A stretch of DNA of 64,000 nucleotides from Iodobacter fluviatilis (lineage in GTDB: Bacteria; Pseudomonadota; Gammaproteobacteria; Burkholderiales; Chitinibacteraceae): assembly GCF_004194535.1 (NCBI RefSeq), contig NZ_CP025781.1, positions 2,914,001 to 2,978,000 on the forward strand. The letters run 5' to 3'. The notes under the pieces were generated by a model, which worked only from the letters and a program-made list of their open reading frames with translations, made no database searches and was not told where the DNA came from. Of the stretch, positions 37,424 through 49,026 are shown piece by piece; positions within the stretch are counted from its first letter, which is position 1, and every line of letters begins with the position of its first letter. A program made the translations under genes and the position numbers.

Positions 37424-40400
37424 ATGGATCGACAAGGCTGGTTAAAGGGCACGCTGTATAGCCCGACGTTCGAACAAGATAGCTGTGGCTTCGGCCTGAT
37501 TGCTCAAATGGATGACAAGCCGTCGCATTGGCTGGTTTCTACCGCAATTAGCTCTCTTGCATGTCTAACACACCGTGGAGCTGTTGCCGCTGATGGAAAA
37601 TCAGGCGATGGCTGTGGTCTGCTATTTCGAAAACCGGATGGTTTCTTGCGTGCCGTGGCCGCAGAAAATCAATTTACGGTGGCCGATGAATACGCTGTAG
37701 GGATTATTTTTTACAGTGCGCAAGCAACATTAACAAAACTCTTTGCTGCGATGGAAGAGCAGGGCTTGACGGTGGCTGGAGTACGCAGCGTGCCGGTCAA
37801 TATTGAAGCCTGTGGCGAGTACGCCTTACAAACACTGCCGCAAATTGGCCAGCTGTTTGTCAATGCGCCAGAGGGAATGACAAGCCAAGTTTTCGAAAGA
37901 AAGCTGTATCAAGCACGTCGCGTGGCAGAAAAAGCCAACACTGACGATGCGGCTTTCTATATGCCAACCTTAAGCCCTCATGTGCTTTCTTATAAGGGCT
38001 TGGTGACTCCGGATAATTTGCCAGAATTTTATTTAGATCTGAAAGATCCACGTTTTGAATCGTCACTGGCCGTGTATCACCAGCGCTTTTCGACCAATAC
38101 TTGGCCGCAGTGGAAGCTGGCTCAGCCTTTCCGCTATCTGGCGCATAACGGCGAAATTAATACCCTGCACGGCAATCGTTTATGGGCCAAAGCCCGCGAA
38201 GCGATTATGGATAGCGAGGATTTGGATATGGACACGGTGCGCCCGATTGTTCAAACCAATGGCTCTGATTCGATGTCGATGGATAATATGCTCGAAGGCT
38301 TGCTAATGGGCGGCATGGATGTGTTCCGTGCTTTCCGCATGCTGGTGCCGCCTGCATGGCAAAACGTGGATAGCAACGATCGCGACTTACGTGCATTTTA
38401 CGAATACAACTCCATGCATATGGAGCCATGGGATGGCCCAGCCGGTATCGTTTGGACTAACGGCCGTTACGCAGGCTGTGCCTTGGATCGCAACGGCTTG
38501 CGCCCAGCGCGCTATGTGATTACCAAAGATCGCCACCTGACGATTGCTTCCGAGATTGGCGTGTGGGGCTATAAGCCTGAAGATGTGGTGAAGAAAGGCC
38601 GCGTTAAACCGGGCCAGATTGTGGCTGTCGATTTAAGTAATGGTGAATTCTTAGATACCGAAACCATTGATAATCGCCTTAAAACCGCCCAGCCTTACCG
38701 CGCTTGGGTGAAGAAACACGCCCAGCATTTAGAGCTGGCAGAAGACAACTCTCCGCTAGAAGCGATGAGCCGTGCCGAGTTGCTGACCTATCAAAAGCAA
38801 TTTCAGCTGACTTTTGAAGAGCGCGATCAAATCTTGCGCGTGCTGGCCGCAGATGGCCAAGAAGCCATCGGCTCTATGGGGGATGACACGCCCATGGCGG
38901 TGTTATCCGAGAAAGTGCGCTCGCCGTATGATTATTTGCGCCAACAATTTGCACAGGTGACCAATCCGCCGATCGATCCGATCCGCGAAGCGATCGTGAT
39001 GTCGCTAAACACCTGTTTTGGGCCAGAGCGTAATCTGTTTAAAGAAACAGAATTTAACGCCAGCCGCTTAGAAGTACGCTCGCCGGTATTGTCGTCAGAT
39101 AAGTTTGATGCGCTGACCACCATGACTGGTCCAGATTACAAGCCTGCTTTCTTTGATATTACGTTTGATCCGGCCCAAACCACTTTAAAAGCGGCCATCG
39201 AAGCTTTGCGCGCCAATGTATTGGCCAGCGTGCGCGATGAAAAAACCGTGGTGGTGGTATTAAGCGATAAAAATATTCAAAAAGGCCGCTTGCCGATTCC
39301 TGCGCTGTTTGCGGTGGGTGCGGTGCACCATGTGCTGGTGAATGAAGGCTTACGTTGCCTGACAAATATTATTGTGGAAACCGCCACCACGCGCGATCCG
39401 CATCACTTTGCTTGCCTGATTGGCTATGGTGCAACGGCCGTATTCCCTTATTTGGCTTACCAAACGATTAAAGAGTTGGTAGAAATCGGCCAGCTTGATT
39501 TGCCGCTAGAGAAAGCATGTAATAATTTCCGTAAGGGAATTAATAAAGGGCTATTGAAGATTCTCTCCAAAATGGGCATTTCAACCGTTGCTTCTTATCG
39601 TGGCTCGCAATTGTTTGAAGCGGTTGGCGTGAATGAAGAAGTGGTTGATCTGTGCTTAAACGGCACGGTTTCACGGATTTCTGGCGCTAATTTTGCTGAT
39701 TTCCAAGATGACCAAGGCAAGCTCAACAAGCTGGCTTTCAACACCATGCGCCCCATCGCGCAGGGTGGCTTGTTGAAATATGTGTTTGGTGAGGAATACC
39801 ACGCTTACAACCCTGATGTGGTGATGCAGCTGCAAAAAGCCGTGCAAAACGGCGATTACAAGGAATACCGCAAGTACGCCGATTTGGTAAACAAGCGCCC
39901 TATCGCCATGTTGCGCGATTTGATGGGCTTGAAGCTAGATGCCGCCAAGGCGATTTCGATTGATGAAGTCGAATCCGTTGAATCGATTCTGAAGCGTTTT
40001 GATTCCGCAGGTATGAGCTTGGGCGCACTCAGCCCAGAAGCGCACGAAGCCTTGGCAGAGGGGATGAACCGCTTGGGCGGCAGATCAAACTCGGGCGAGG
40101 GCGGTGAAGATTCGGCGCGTTATGGCACGGTGAAAATGTCCAAGATCAAGCAAGTGGCTTCTGGCCGCTTTGGCGTGACGCCGCATTATTTGGTCAACGC
40201 CGAAGTTTTGCAGATCAAGGTAGCGCAGGGTGCAAAACCGGGTGAAGGTGGCCAGTTGCCAGGGGATAAAGTCAGCCCGTTGATTGCTAAGCTGCGCTGC
40301 TCTAAGCCTGGGATTTCCTTGATTTCCCCACCGCCGCATCACGATATTTATTCGATTGAAGATTTGGCCCAGCTAATTTTTGATTTGAAACAGGTCAATC

Positions 40401-41857
40401 CAGATGCGCTGGTGTCGGTGAAGTTGGTCGCCGAGCCGGGTGTGGGCACGATTGCCGCCGGTGTGGCTAAGGCTTATGCTGATCTGATTACTATTTCAGG
40501 TTATGACGGTGGTACTGGTGCGTCGCCTTTGGCTTCGGTGAAATACGCCGGTACACCGTTTGAGCTGGGACTGACCGAAGCGCAGCAAGTATTGCGTGCC
40601 AACGGCTTGCGTGGCCGCGTGCGCATGCAGGCCGATGGTGGCTTAAAGACCGGTCTGGATGTGGTGAAAGCCGCGATGATGGGCGCAGAAAGCTTTGGTT
40701 TTGGTACCGGGCCTATGGTGGCGCTGGGTTGTAAGTTCTTAAGAATTTGCCACCTCAACAACTGCGCAACCGGCGTGGCGACGCAAGAAATCAAGCTGCG
40801 TTCTAAATACTTTATTGGCCTGCCAGAAATGGTGGTGAATTACTTTACCTTTATCGCGCAAGAAACCCGTGAATGGATGGCGGCGCTGGGTGTGCGTCAA
40901 TTATCCGATCTGATCGGCCATAGCGAAATGCTAGAGCTGGCAGCGGGCGCAACAGAAAGACAAGGCCGCTTGAAACTAGGCGTATTGCTGAGCCAAGGCA
41001 CGATTCCAGAATCGCAACCGCGTTTCTGCGTGGAAGCACGCAACCCATCTTTTGATAAGGGTGAGCTGGCCGAACAAATGGTGAAAGACGCCATTGCTGG
41101 TATTAAGAGCCAAACGCCGCAAAAATTTGAATACGCAGTGCGCAATATTCATCGCTCCATCGGTGCACGTTTGTCGGGCGAAATCGCCAAGGCACACGGC
41201 GCAGATGGCTTGCCGAGTGATTGCCTGCATATCAAATTGCATGGCTCGGCTGGGCAATCTTTGGGCGTATGGAATGCCAAGGGCTTGACGATAGAGCTGG
41301 AAGGCGATGCCAACGATTACGTCGGCAAGGGTATGAACGGCGGGCGCGTGGTGATTTATCCACCGAAAGCCTCTGATTTTGAATCGCACTCGGCGGTGAT
41401 TGTGGGTAACACCTGCCTTTACGGCGCAACCGGCGGCGAATTATTTGCAGCAGGCATGGCGGGTGAGCGCTTTGCGGTGCGTAACTCGGGGGCTACGGCC
41501 ATTGTTGAAGGCATTGGCGATCACGGCTGCGAATACATGACCGGTGGTTGTGTGATTGTGCTGGGCGAAACAGGTTACAACTTTGGGGCGGGGATGACGG
41601 GTGGTTTTGCGCTGGTTTACGATCCTAAAGAGCGCTTTGCTTACCGTATTAATAATGAGCTGGTGGATATTAATCTGATTAATGGCGAGTCTTACGGTGC
41701 AGTGCGGGCCTTCTTACGCGGTAAGTTGCGTGACCATGCCAAGCTGACCGGATCGACCCGCGCCATTGATATTCTGGCCGATTTTGATGAAGCGCAGGAT
41801 AACTTCTGGTTGGTGAAACCTAAGGCGGCCAAGTTGGATGATCTTTTAAAGGATTGA
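37424..41857 (+). CDS. gltB: Glutamate synthase (NADPH) large subunit
   Basis: About 1477 residues, the usual GltB size. The class II glutaminase domain begins after a short propeptide at the catalytic cysteine in [13 protein letters not shown] (about residue 21), with [18 protein letters not shown] and [13 protein letters not shown] following. The central domain is followed by the FMN-binding synthase domain with [17 protein letters not shown] and [13 protein letters not shown]. The 3Fe-4S cysteines are in [15 protein letters not shown]. The C-terminal GXGXG beta-helix domain has [17 protein letters not shown]. It makes two glutamate from glutamine and 2-oxoglutarate together with GltD. An in-frame GTG at 37421 lies one codon earlier. 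Glutamate made here is the co-substrate the nearby GS-like ligase would need. Confidence 0.97.
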   Translation: MDRQGWLKGTLYSPTFEQDSCGFGLIAQMDDKPSHWLVSTAISSLACLTHRGAVAADGKSGDGCGLLFRKPDGFLRAVAAENQFTVADEYAVGIIFYSAQATLTKLFAAMEEQGLTVAGVRSVPVNIEACGEYALQTLPQIGQLFVNAPEGMTSQVFERKLYQARRVAEKANTDDAAFYMPTLSPHVLSYKGLVTPDNLPEFYLDLKDPRFESSLAVYHQRFSTNTWPQWKLAQPFRYLAHNGEINTLHGNRLWAKAREAIMDSEDLDMDTVRPIVQTNGSDSMSMDNMLEGLLMGGMDVFRAFRMLVPPAWQNVDSNDRDLRAFYEYNSMHMEPWDGPAGIVWTNGRYAGCALDRNGLRPARYVITKDRHLTIASEIGVWGYKPEDVVKKGRVKPGQIVAVDLSNGEFLDTETIDNRLKTAQPYRAWVKKHAQHLELAEDNSPLEAMSRAELLTYQKQFQLTFEERDQILRVLAADGQEAIGSMGDDTPMAVLSEKVRSPYDYLRQQFAQVTNPPIDPIREAIVMSLNTCFGPERNLFKETEFNASRLEVRSPVLSSDKFDALTTMTGPDYKPAFFDITFDPAQTTLKAAIEALRANVLASVRDEKTVVVVLSDKNIQKGRLPIPALFAVGAVHHVLVNEGLRCLTNIIVETATTRDPHHFACLIGYGATAVFPYLAYQTIKELVEIGQLDLPLEKACNNFRKGINKGLLKILSKMGISTVASYRGSQLFEAVGVNEEVVDLCLNGTVSRISGANFADFQDDQGKLNKLAFNTMRPIAQGGLLKYVFGEEYHAYNPDVVMQLQKAVQNGDYKEYRKYADLVNKRPIAMLRDLMGLKLDAAKAISIDEVESVESILKRFDSAGMSLGALSPEAHEALAEGMNRLGGRSNSGEGGEDSARYGTVKMSKIKQVASGRFGVTPHYLVNAEVLQIKVAQGAKPGEGGQLPGDKVSPLIAKLRCSKPGISLISPPPHHDIYSIEDLAQLIFDLKQVNPDALVSVKLVAEPGVGTIAAGVAKAYADLITISGYDGGTGASPLASVKYAGTPFELGLTEAQQVLRANGLRGRVRMQADGGLKTGLDVVKAAMMGAESFGFGTGPMVALGCKFLRICHLNNCATGVATQEIKLRSKYFIGLPEMVVNYFTFIAQETREWMAALGVRQLSDLIGHSEMLELAAGATERQGRLKLGVLLSQGTIPESQPRFCVEARNPSFDKGELAEQMVKDAIAGIKSQTPQKFEYAVRNIHRSIGARLSGEIAKAHGADGLPSDCLHIKLHGSAGQSLGVWNAKGLTIELEGDANDYVGKGMNGGRVVIYPPKASDFESHSAVIVGNTCLYGATGGELFAAGMAGERFAVRNSGATAIVEGIGDHGCEYMTGGCVIVLGETGYNFGAGMTGGFALVYDPKERFAYRINNELVDINLINGESYGAVRAFLRGKLRDHAKLTGSTRAIDILADFDEAQDNFWLVKPKAAKLDDLLKD

Positions 41858-43411
<1,554 letters not shown>

Positions 43412-43432
43412 GCAGCGTCTGATATGAGTAGC

Positions 43433-43470
43433 ACAAAGGGGAGGGCCATGGCCCTCCCCTTTGTACGTTT
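43433..43470 (+). terminator. Terminator of gltBD: 32-bp perfect palindrome
   Basis: Positions 43433-43464 read identically on both strands (ACAAAGGGGAGGGCCA and its exact complement), 16 bp per arm, centred on CCATGG, followed by ACGTTT. It lies 22 bases after the gltD stop. The U tract is interrupted, but the stem is very strong. Confidence 0.75.
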
Positions 43471-43489
43471 ATGGCGTGGATTTGCTGCT

Positions 43490-43900
43490 ATTTCTGTAGG
43501 GCGGGTGCAACCGCTTTTTTTCGTATTTCATCGCAAAGCTCGGCGGGTTTCATCCAATGTGTGCTAAGCAAAATCAACAAGACCTTTTGAGTGCCTTCGG
43601 CACGTTGATTTTGGAGCGGTAGCCACCGCGGGGGCCTTCCTTTCTTGAACGGCCAAGAAACGAAGCCAAAGAAGGCCGCCCCGACCAGCGCGAAACCCCT
43701 CTCTGCGAACAATCGAGCGGCGGCTGCGGAACTCGCTTCGCTCAAACAGGCATCAAAACCCCGCCCGCTTGTTCCTCGCTTCGGCGCGCTTCAAGGGGAC
43801 TTTAAAAAGCCCCGTGTAAAGAGCGTGGTTAATGCATTTTTCTCTGTTTGCTAATGAAAAAAAAATTTGCTTAGCGCGTATGGTGTTTCACCCGCCCTAC
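43490..43900. repeat. Composite repeat R4 (full-length GTGCCTTCGGCAC element inside GGCGGGT arms)
   Basis: An outer pair of GTAGGGCGGGTG / CACCCGCCCTAC arms (about 43491 and 43888-43902) encloses a 313-bp element at 43563-43875 whose ends GCTAAGCAAA and TTTGCTTAGC are inverted repeats. GTGCCTTCGGCAC is at 43591-43603. The centre carries GGCCAAGAAACGAAGCCAAAG and CGAACAATCGAGCGG, and the far side the AAGAGCGTGGTTAATGC tail. The same order is found inverted in R5. No protein-coding gene lies in 43412-43957. Confidence 0.8.
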
Positions 43901-43957
43901 AAATGCCATTTATTATTAATGAAACTTGTTTAAGTGATGGGTATAGGTATAAAAGCC

Positions 43958-44278
43958 CTACTTCACCTTACACAATGCCTCTTTCAACTCTCGCTTCTCC
44001 CTTGTACTCATCCTCTCCAAATAGCAGCTTTTTCCAATCAGGCTTAGTCTAAAAACCTCTGGTTTTTCCAGGCTTAAACCTTGCAACTTCGAGCGTTCGA
44101 TGAGTAGCTGGCTGTCGTTTATCAAGGCGTTGTTTGCCAGCTTTACTTCAGAAATCCCCAGCATCTTTGCCACGGTGCGGGGGATTTCTTCGCTCGGCGT
44201 TTGCAACACAGCGGCAAGCGGCGTTTGGGCAAAAGTTTGGCAGCCGCTTAATAGCAGGCAGATGAGCAGGCGTTTCAT
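43958..44278 (-). CDS. Small lipoprotein of unknown function (106 aa)
   Basis: The signal sequence MKRLLICLLLSGC ends in a lipobox (LLSGC, Cys 13), so the product is probably an envelope lipoprotein of about 93 mature residues. The remainder is helical with a basic C-terminus (STREKRELKEALCKVK). I do not recognise a family. The ATG at 44278 overlaps the stop of the S41 protease gene upstream (44275) by four bases, so the two are probably translated together and may act in the same process. Confidence 0.65.
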   Translation of the reverse strand: MKRLLICLLLSGCQTFAQTPLAAVLQTPSEEIPRTVAKMLGISEVKLANNALINDSQLLIERSKLQGLSLEKPEVFRLSLIGKSCYLERMSTREKRELKEALCKVK

Positions 44279-45777
44279 CGCTTGGCTTTCTCTAGCGTCA
44301 TAATTTCTCGGATGGCAGGGCGTAGTGGCTTACTTTCAGCCTGTGATTGCCCCATCGCTTGTCCGTAGGCTGGGCATTGCCCTGTGCTGCGGTAGTTTAA
44401 AGCGGCAGTGATAAGTCGCTCATTTTGGTCTCCCAGTGGCGATTTAAAATCTTCGCTTACTTTGCATGTCGGTGCAAAGCCATCTGCGTAGTCGCCAAAG
44501 CCTTTATGATTTTCACCTTGAAATTGCACCGCATAATAAGTGGTGCCGCAATTGTCTTGCGGAGTAAATCCATAAGGTTTACCGCAGGTTTGTCCGCCAA
44601 TCAAATTGACTTTTACATCTACGCCTTGCAAGCCATTAATAATTGCTTCGCTGGCCGAGCAAGTGCCACTGCCTGCCAAGATGGTGACTTGTTTTAAATT
44701 AAGGGTGGGTAATGGACGTGGCAAGAATGCACTGGAAATAGTCGAGTTCTGTGGGAAAGTCCAAGTGTTATTTGGATCGACGGGTGTTTTATCGTTATAT
44801 TTTAATTTAAAGAATGTTTTGCCCTGCGTTTTCGCGGCTCCAGCAATCATATAGCTTAGCTCGCCAGCAATATAAAGCGCGCCGCCGCCGTTATAGCGTA
44901 GATCCAAAATTAAATCTGATACACCCTCATTTTTTAATTTATCTACAGCATCAATTAATTGTTTTTCTGCAATAGCGTTATGACTATTAAATGTTAAATA
45001 GCCTACTTTTCCCGTTGATGTACTAAAGCTTGTTACATTTTGCACCGGTGTTGTTTGAATATTGGCTGCAGTTAATACTTTAGATATTCTTTGGCCATTT
45101 GAGTTTTTAAATATAAAGGTATGGCTTTGATTGGCAATCGTCGGAAATAAGCCAGAATTAAGTGCAACTACATTATTGCTATTTGTTAAATCAACATCGT
45201 CGACAGATTCAATTTCCATACCGCGCTGAATACCGGCCAATGCAGCGGGGGAGTTTGGCTCGGTGTAGGCCACAATCAGTTTACGTGGCGGCTGGTTTGT
45301 AATAAAAGAAAACGCCATGCCATAGCCAAGCACTATGCCCGATTGGCTTTGTTTATTGGCTTCTTCCGTGTTTTCAGTAAAGTGAAAATGATCTTTGGTA
45401 GTGCCAGAAGGAGTAATAGAGGATGTTTTAAGATCGGCAAAATAATCAACGGCATTGGCATAGTTATTGGGATTGAGATTGTTAGGTACTTCGCGATACC
45501 AAAGATAGGTTTCATCCACCCAAGATCTTACCCAATTCTTTTCATCATCCAGTGAGCCTTGGCGATCAGGGTAACTAAGGTTGCCATTGTAAGGATTTAT
45601 ACCATGCCGTGGTAAAGCGCATAGGTCTTTATAAGTACTGGATGAAGCGAGTGATCCATCGTTAAAAGCGTTACTTTCAGCTTCTTGCGAGCCGCCGCAG
45701 GCGGTTAAAGCACAAATTAGGCCAAGATAGCTGAGCTTAAGACTGTGTTTTAAAACAGTTGTTGGGTTGAAAATCAT
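44275..45777 (-). CDS. S41 family (C-terminal processing) peptidase, lipoprotein
   Basis: A 500-residue envelope protease. ATG 45777 gives a lipoprotein signal (LGLICALTACGG, lipobox LTAC); the slightly longer start at 45801 is less likely. A Trp/Tyr-rich N-terminal domain (WVRSWVDETYLWYREVPNNL) is followed by a PDZ domain (PNSPAALAGIQRGMEIESVDDVDLTN). The tail-specific protease domain contains VSDLILDLRYNGGGALYIAGELSYMIAG and the nucleophile region LAGSGTCSASEAIINGLQG. It should cleave proteins at their C-termini in the periplasm. Its stop overlaps the start of a small lipoprotein gene. Confidence 0.9.
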   Translation of the reverse strand: MIFNPTTVLKHSLKLSYLGLICALTACGGSQEAESNAFNDGSLASSSTYKDLCALPRHGINPYNGNLSYPDRQGSLDDEKNWVRSWVDETYLWYREVPNNLNPNNYANAVDYFADLKTSSITPSGTTKDHFHFTENTEEANKQSQSGIVLGYGMAFSFITNQPPRKLIVAYTEPNSPAALAGIQRGMEIESVDDVDLTNSNNVVALNSGLFPTIANQSHTFIFKNSNGQRISKVLTAANIQTTPVQNVTSFSTSTGKVGYLTFNSHNAIAEKQLIDAVDKLKNEGVSDLILDLRYNGGGALYIAGELSYMIAGAAKTQGKTFFKLKYNDKTPVDPNNTWTFPQNSTISSAFLPRPLPTLNLKQVTILAGSGTCSASEAIINGLQGVDVKVNLIGGQTCGKPYGFTPQDNCGTTYYAVQFQGENHKGFGDYADGFAPTCKVSEDFKSPLGDQNERLITAALNYRSTGQCPAYGQAMGQSQAESKPLRPAIREIMTLEKAKR

Positions 45778-45987
45778 GGTTTCTCTCAACACTTGCGTCA
45801 TTTTTTGAAATATTTTTTTAAGTTTTTGCTATGTTTCAAGAAAGTATTCTACATCTATCAATGTAAAAATTATTACTTATAGTCTAAAGATTATTCTTAT
45901 CGCATAAGAAAACAGCAGCCAGTGGGCGCAGCAAATACCGACGCAAGCGCTTAGCCAAGTGGCCGAAGTTGTCTTGGGTAAAGGGAA

Positions 45988-46407
45988 TTACACTACGTTT
46001 TGTTGGGCTTTGATCATTTCACAGGCCAAAGTGGTGTAAGTGGCCGCCCATGCTTTTTTAACATCGAGGGTAAATGCATCGGCTAGACCCTGTTCTAATG
46101 TCCAGAGTAGAGCTTGGCCAACGGTGGTGTAATGCTCTTCTTGTACATTGTATTGAGCATGGCGCTCGCCCAGTTTTTGTATCGCAGGTAATAACACGTC
46201 TGGATTATTGATGTTGTCTACTGCCAATTTGATACTACTCATTAGCATGGCGCCTTGCTTTTTCATATCTCCTTTAAATAGGGGTCTTACTTCGGGGGCT
46301 ATTTCAAATAAATGCTGATAAAACATTTCAGCAGCGGTGTCGGCTATCGGCAGTACAAGGGCAAAGGTTTCTTTAACAAGCGCAATATCTTTATCTGTTA
46401 ATGCCAT
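45988..46407 (-). CDS. Single-domain bacterial globin
   Basis: A 139-residue globin of the Vitreoscilla haemoglobin/flavohaemoglobin-globin type. Visible are the B-helix Tyr in AEMFYQHLFEIAPEVRPLF, GDMKKQGAMLMSSI for the distal side, and the proximal haem ligand His in KLGERHAQYNVQEEHY. No reductase domain follows, so it is not a flavohaemoprotein. Likely roles are oxygen delivery or NO detoxification with a separate reductase. ATG 46407 (MALTDKD) is preferred because AAGGA lies about ten bases upstream; ATG 46416 is the other option. It is a single gene on the minus strand, upstream of the S41 protease. Confidence 0.9.
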   Translation of the reverse strand: MALTDKDIALVKETFALVLPIADTAAEMFYQHLFEIAPEVRPLFKGDMKKQGAMLMSSIKLAVDNINNPDVLLPAIQKLGERHAQYNVQEEHYTTVGQALLWTLEQGLADAFTLDVKKAWAATYTTLACEMIKAQQNVV

Positions 46408-46584
46408 GATGCACATCCTTAAAAATGTGAAAGATTATTTTCAGCTCAAGAGCTTAAATGCCCATGATTAATCACTATGGTCTGTCAATTATTGTCATGC
46501 TCATTTGACTGACTAATGGCTAGCTGCGGTACATCATGATTCTCCCAATGGGTTTTTGCGCTAGGACGCGCTAGAATCTGGGCC

Positions 46585-47185
46585 ATGGAAACTTCATCTT
46601 TCGCTTCGGCTTTTATTCTTTTACTCTTGGTGACAGATCCGCTGGGGGTATTCCTCTTTTTGTTTCTTTGATGAAACAAGTGCCCAAAGCACGGCGCACA
46701 CGCATGATTTTGCGTGAAGTGTCGGTTGCTTTTTGTGTACTGGTTACTTTTATGCTGTTTGGTCAGCAGTTTTTGCAGTTGATGCATTTATCTGAAACAT
46801 CGCTTGGGATTGCAGGTGGGGTGATTTTGTTTTTGATTGCGTTGCGGATGGTTTTTCCGCACCCTGAGGGGGTGTTTGGTGATACCTCAGAGGGGGAGCC
46901 CTTTATTGTGCCGTTAGCGATTCCCCTTTTGGCGGGGCCATCGGCCTTGGCGACGGTACTATTGTTGGTTTCGCGTGAACCGGCAAGGCTTTGGGAGTGG
47001 ATAGGTGCTTTGGCACTAACCATGCTGGTTTGTGGCTTAACGCTGGCTTTCTCAGAAAAAATTAGCCTGCTGCTGGGGCGCGTGTCACGACGGCTTTTGA
47101 GCGTTTAATGGGGCTTATTTTAACGGCAATTGCGGTAGAAATGCTGCTTTCAGGGATCCGCCATTATCTAGCTACGCTGCCTTGA
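46585..47185 (+). pseudogene. marC: MarC/UPF0056 family membrane protein with two frame breaks
   Basis: Three frames read consecutively as one MarC-family protein: METSSFASAFILLLLVTDPLG (from ATG 46585), then IPLFVSLMKQVPKARRTRMI ... SLLLG, then FERLMGLILTAIAVEMLLSGI to a TGA at 47183-47185. The breaks coincide with GGGGG at 46644-46648 and GGGG at 47075-47078; one more G in each restores DPLGGIPLFVSL and LLGARVTTAFERLMG. The total span is 601 bp, two bases short of 603 (200 residues, the family length). MarC proteins are multi-spanning inner-membrane proteins of unclear transport function. Either this is a pseudogene with two identical-type lesions, or the sequence under-calls G runs. Confidence 0.82.
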
Positions 47186-47226
47186 TTAGCCACAAGGCGC
47201 TAGAGTTTGAGCGGGTTACAATGTTT

Positions 47227-47255
47227 TTGTTAATTAATTATCCTACAGATATTAT
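47227..47255 (+). promoter_or_regulatory. Predicted sigma-70 promoter of rpiA
   Basis: TTGTTA (47227-47232) and TATTAT (47250-47255) are spaced by 17 bases, 58 bases before the rpiA ATG. A good match by eye; not tested. Confidence 0.55.
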
Positions 47256-47313
47256 GCGGGACGATTTGCTTTGGCGATCGCTGTTTAATATCAAATCTTA
47301 AAAGGAAATCACA

Positions 47314-47970
47314 ATGACTCAAGATGAATTGAAACAAGCCGTTGGCCGTGCAGCACTTGAATATGTGCCAGATAATTGCATTGTTGGCGTAGGTACTGGC
47401 TCCACTGCTAATTATTTTATTGATGCATTGGCGACTATGAAAGGCCGAATCCAAGGCGCTGTTTCTTCATCAGAGGCAAGTGTTGCACGGCTAAAATCTC
47501 ACGGTATTGCTGTATTTGAATTAAATACCGTGGATCGTTTGCCAGTATATGTGGATGGTGCTGATGAAATTAATCGCCAATTACAAATGATTAAAGGTGG
47601 CGGCGCTGCATTAACGCGTGAAAAAATTGTCGCAGCGGTGGCTGAGCAATTTATTTGTATTGCCGATGAAAGCAAATTAGTGGATGTGCTAGGCAAGTTT
47701 CCATTGCCGGTAGAAGTGATTCCAATGGCGCGCTCTTATGTGGCGAGGCAATTGGTTAAATTGGGCGGCCACCCAGCTTATCGCGATGGAGTGATTACAG
47801 ATAATGGCAACATCATTTTAGATGTGCATGGCCTGAAAATTAGCGAAGCCAATAAATTAGAAAGTCAAATTAATGAAATTGTGGGTGTGGTTACGAATGG
47901 TTTATTTGCGCATCGTCGCGCCGATGTGCTGCTGTTAGGCACAAGCAAAGGTGTACAAGTATTAAAATAA
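47314..47970 (+). CDS. rpiA: Ribose-5-phosphate isomerase A
   Basis: A 218-residue cytosolic enzyme interconverting ribose 5-phosphate and ribulose 5-phosphate in the non-oxidative pentose phosphate pathway. It shows [16 protein letters not shown] (phosphate-binding), the catalytic region [28 protein letters not shown], and [36 protein letters not shown] precedes ATG 47314, and a good promoter lies upstream. It is monocistronic as far as can be seen. Confidence 0.97.
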   Translation: MTQDELKQAVGRAALEYVPDNCIVGVGTGSTANYFIDALATMKGRIQGAVSSSEASVARLKSHGIAVFELNTVDRLPVYVDGADEINRQLQMIKGGGAALTREKIVAAVAEQFICIADESKLVDVLGKFPLPVEVIPMARSYVARQLVKLGGHPAYRDGVITDNGNIILDVHGLKISEANKLESQINEIVGVVTNGLFAHRRADVLLLGTSKGVQVLK

Positions 47971-48185
47971 GCATAGTCAATATTTAATATGCCTTGCGCA
48001 TGGCGGCGAGCCAAGTCTTTGAATATAAATGGTTTGCTGCTTTTTTTAAAAATGCCGCACGGCTAAAATCTAATGATGCTATAAAGACATTGCCAGCGCT
48101 TAAGCTGTTTTTAGAAAGTTGCAATAAAATAGTCATATAACTATGATATTTTACGATGAGCTTAAACTGCAGGAGAATTTCTCGA

Positions 48186-48887
48186 ATGTCTGAACATATT
48201 TCCAAACAATTTAATGCCGAGCTAGAAGATATTCGCTCACAAGTAATGGGCATGGCTGGCCTAGTTGAAGAACAAGTGCGTCAGGCAATGCAAGCTTTGG
48301 CCTCGGGCGATCTAAACATCATCAACCATGTATTAGAAGAAGAAAACCGTGTAAACGATATGCACGTTTTGCTCGATGACATGTGTATTCATATGATTGC
48401 ACGTCGTCAGCCTGCTGCATCCGATTTACGCATGGTGATGACTGTTATTAAAGCGGTTGAAGATTTAGAGCGCATTGGCGATAAAGCCGCGCGCATTTGC
48501 AAACGTGCCAAAAACATTTATGAATCAGGCCGATTGCAAGTTCCACGTTTTAATGAATTAAACCATATTGCTGAGCACGCCATTGATATGCTTTCTAAAG
48601 CACTGGATGCTTTTGCTCGCATGGATGCGGTAACGGCCACCAATGTAAAGCGTGCGGATGAGCGTTTGGATGATGAATATCGTTCATTACAGCGTCAATT
48701 GATTACCGTAATGATGGAAGACCCTCGCGCAATTACTGTTACTTTAGAAATTCAATGGATTGCAAAAGCGATTGAGCGAATCGGTGATTTGGCCGTTAGT
48801 ATTGCTGAGCAGGTTATTTTCTTGGTAAAAGGGCAAGATGTGCGCCATAAGAATCAAGAAGAAGTAGATCGTGTAGCACATAGCTAA
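48186..48887 (+). CDS. phoU: Phosphate-specific transport system accessory protein PhoU
   Basis: A 233-residue all-helical protein with two PhoU repeats. The metal-binding acidic clusters are seen in MVMTVIKAVEDLERIGDKAARI and again in EIQWIAKAIERIGDLAVSIAEQV. PhoU dampens PhoR/PhoB signalling and the Pst transporter when phosphate is sufficient. The start at 48186 (MSEHISKQFNAELE) fits the family and has GCAGGAGA upstream; the longer frame from 48156 is rejected. pst and phoBR genes are not here; instead ppx follows, linking phosphate signalling to polyphosphate turnover. Confidence 0.96.
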   Translation: MSEHISKQFNAELEDIRSQVMGMAGLVEEQVRQAMQALASGDLNIINHVLEEENRVNDMHVLLDDMCIHMIARRQPAASDLRMVMTVIKAVEDLERIGDKAARICKRAKNIYESGRLQVPRFNELNHIAEHAIDMLSKALDAFARMDAVTATNVKRADERLDDEYRSLQRQLITVMMEDPRAITVTLEIQWIAKAIERIGDLAVSIAEQVIFLVKGQDVRHKNQEEVDRVAHS

Positions 48888-48911
48888 TTTTTTGGATTTT
48901 CTGCATTTTAT

Positions 48912-48946
48912 AAGGGCAAAGTCGGTCAAAACCGCCTTTGCCCTTT
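48912..48946 (+). terminator. Terminator after phoU
   Basis: AAGGGCAAAG (48912-48921) pairs with CTTTGCCCTT (48936-48945), with an inner CGGT/ACCG stem (48923-48926 and 48931-48934). It lies between phoU and ppx. The T tail is short, so termination may be partial. Confidence 0.65.
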
Positions 48947-49026
48947 GTACTTGTGGGGATTTTCCTGTTTGCCAGCAAGGCGGGCGCACGTTATCGTTAC
49001 GCCCATGCTCTCATCTCGGTATTTAC

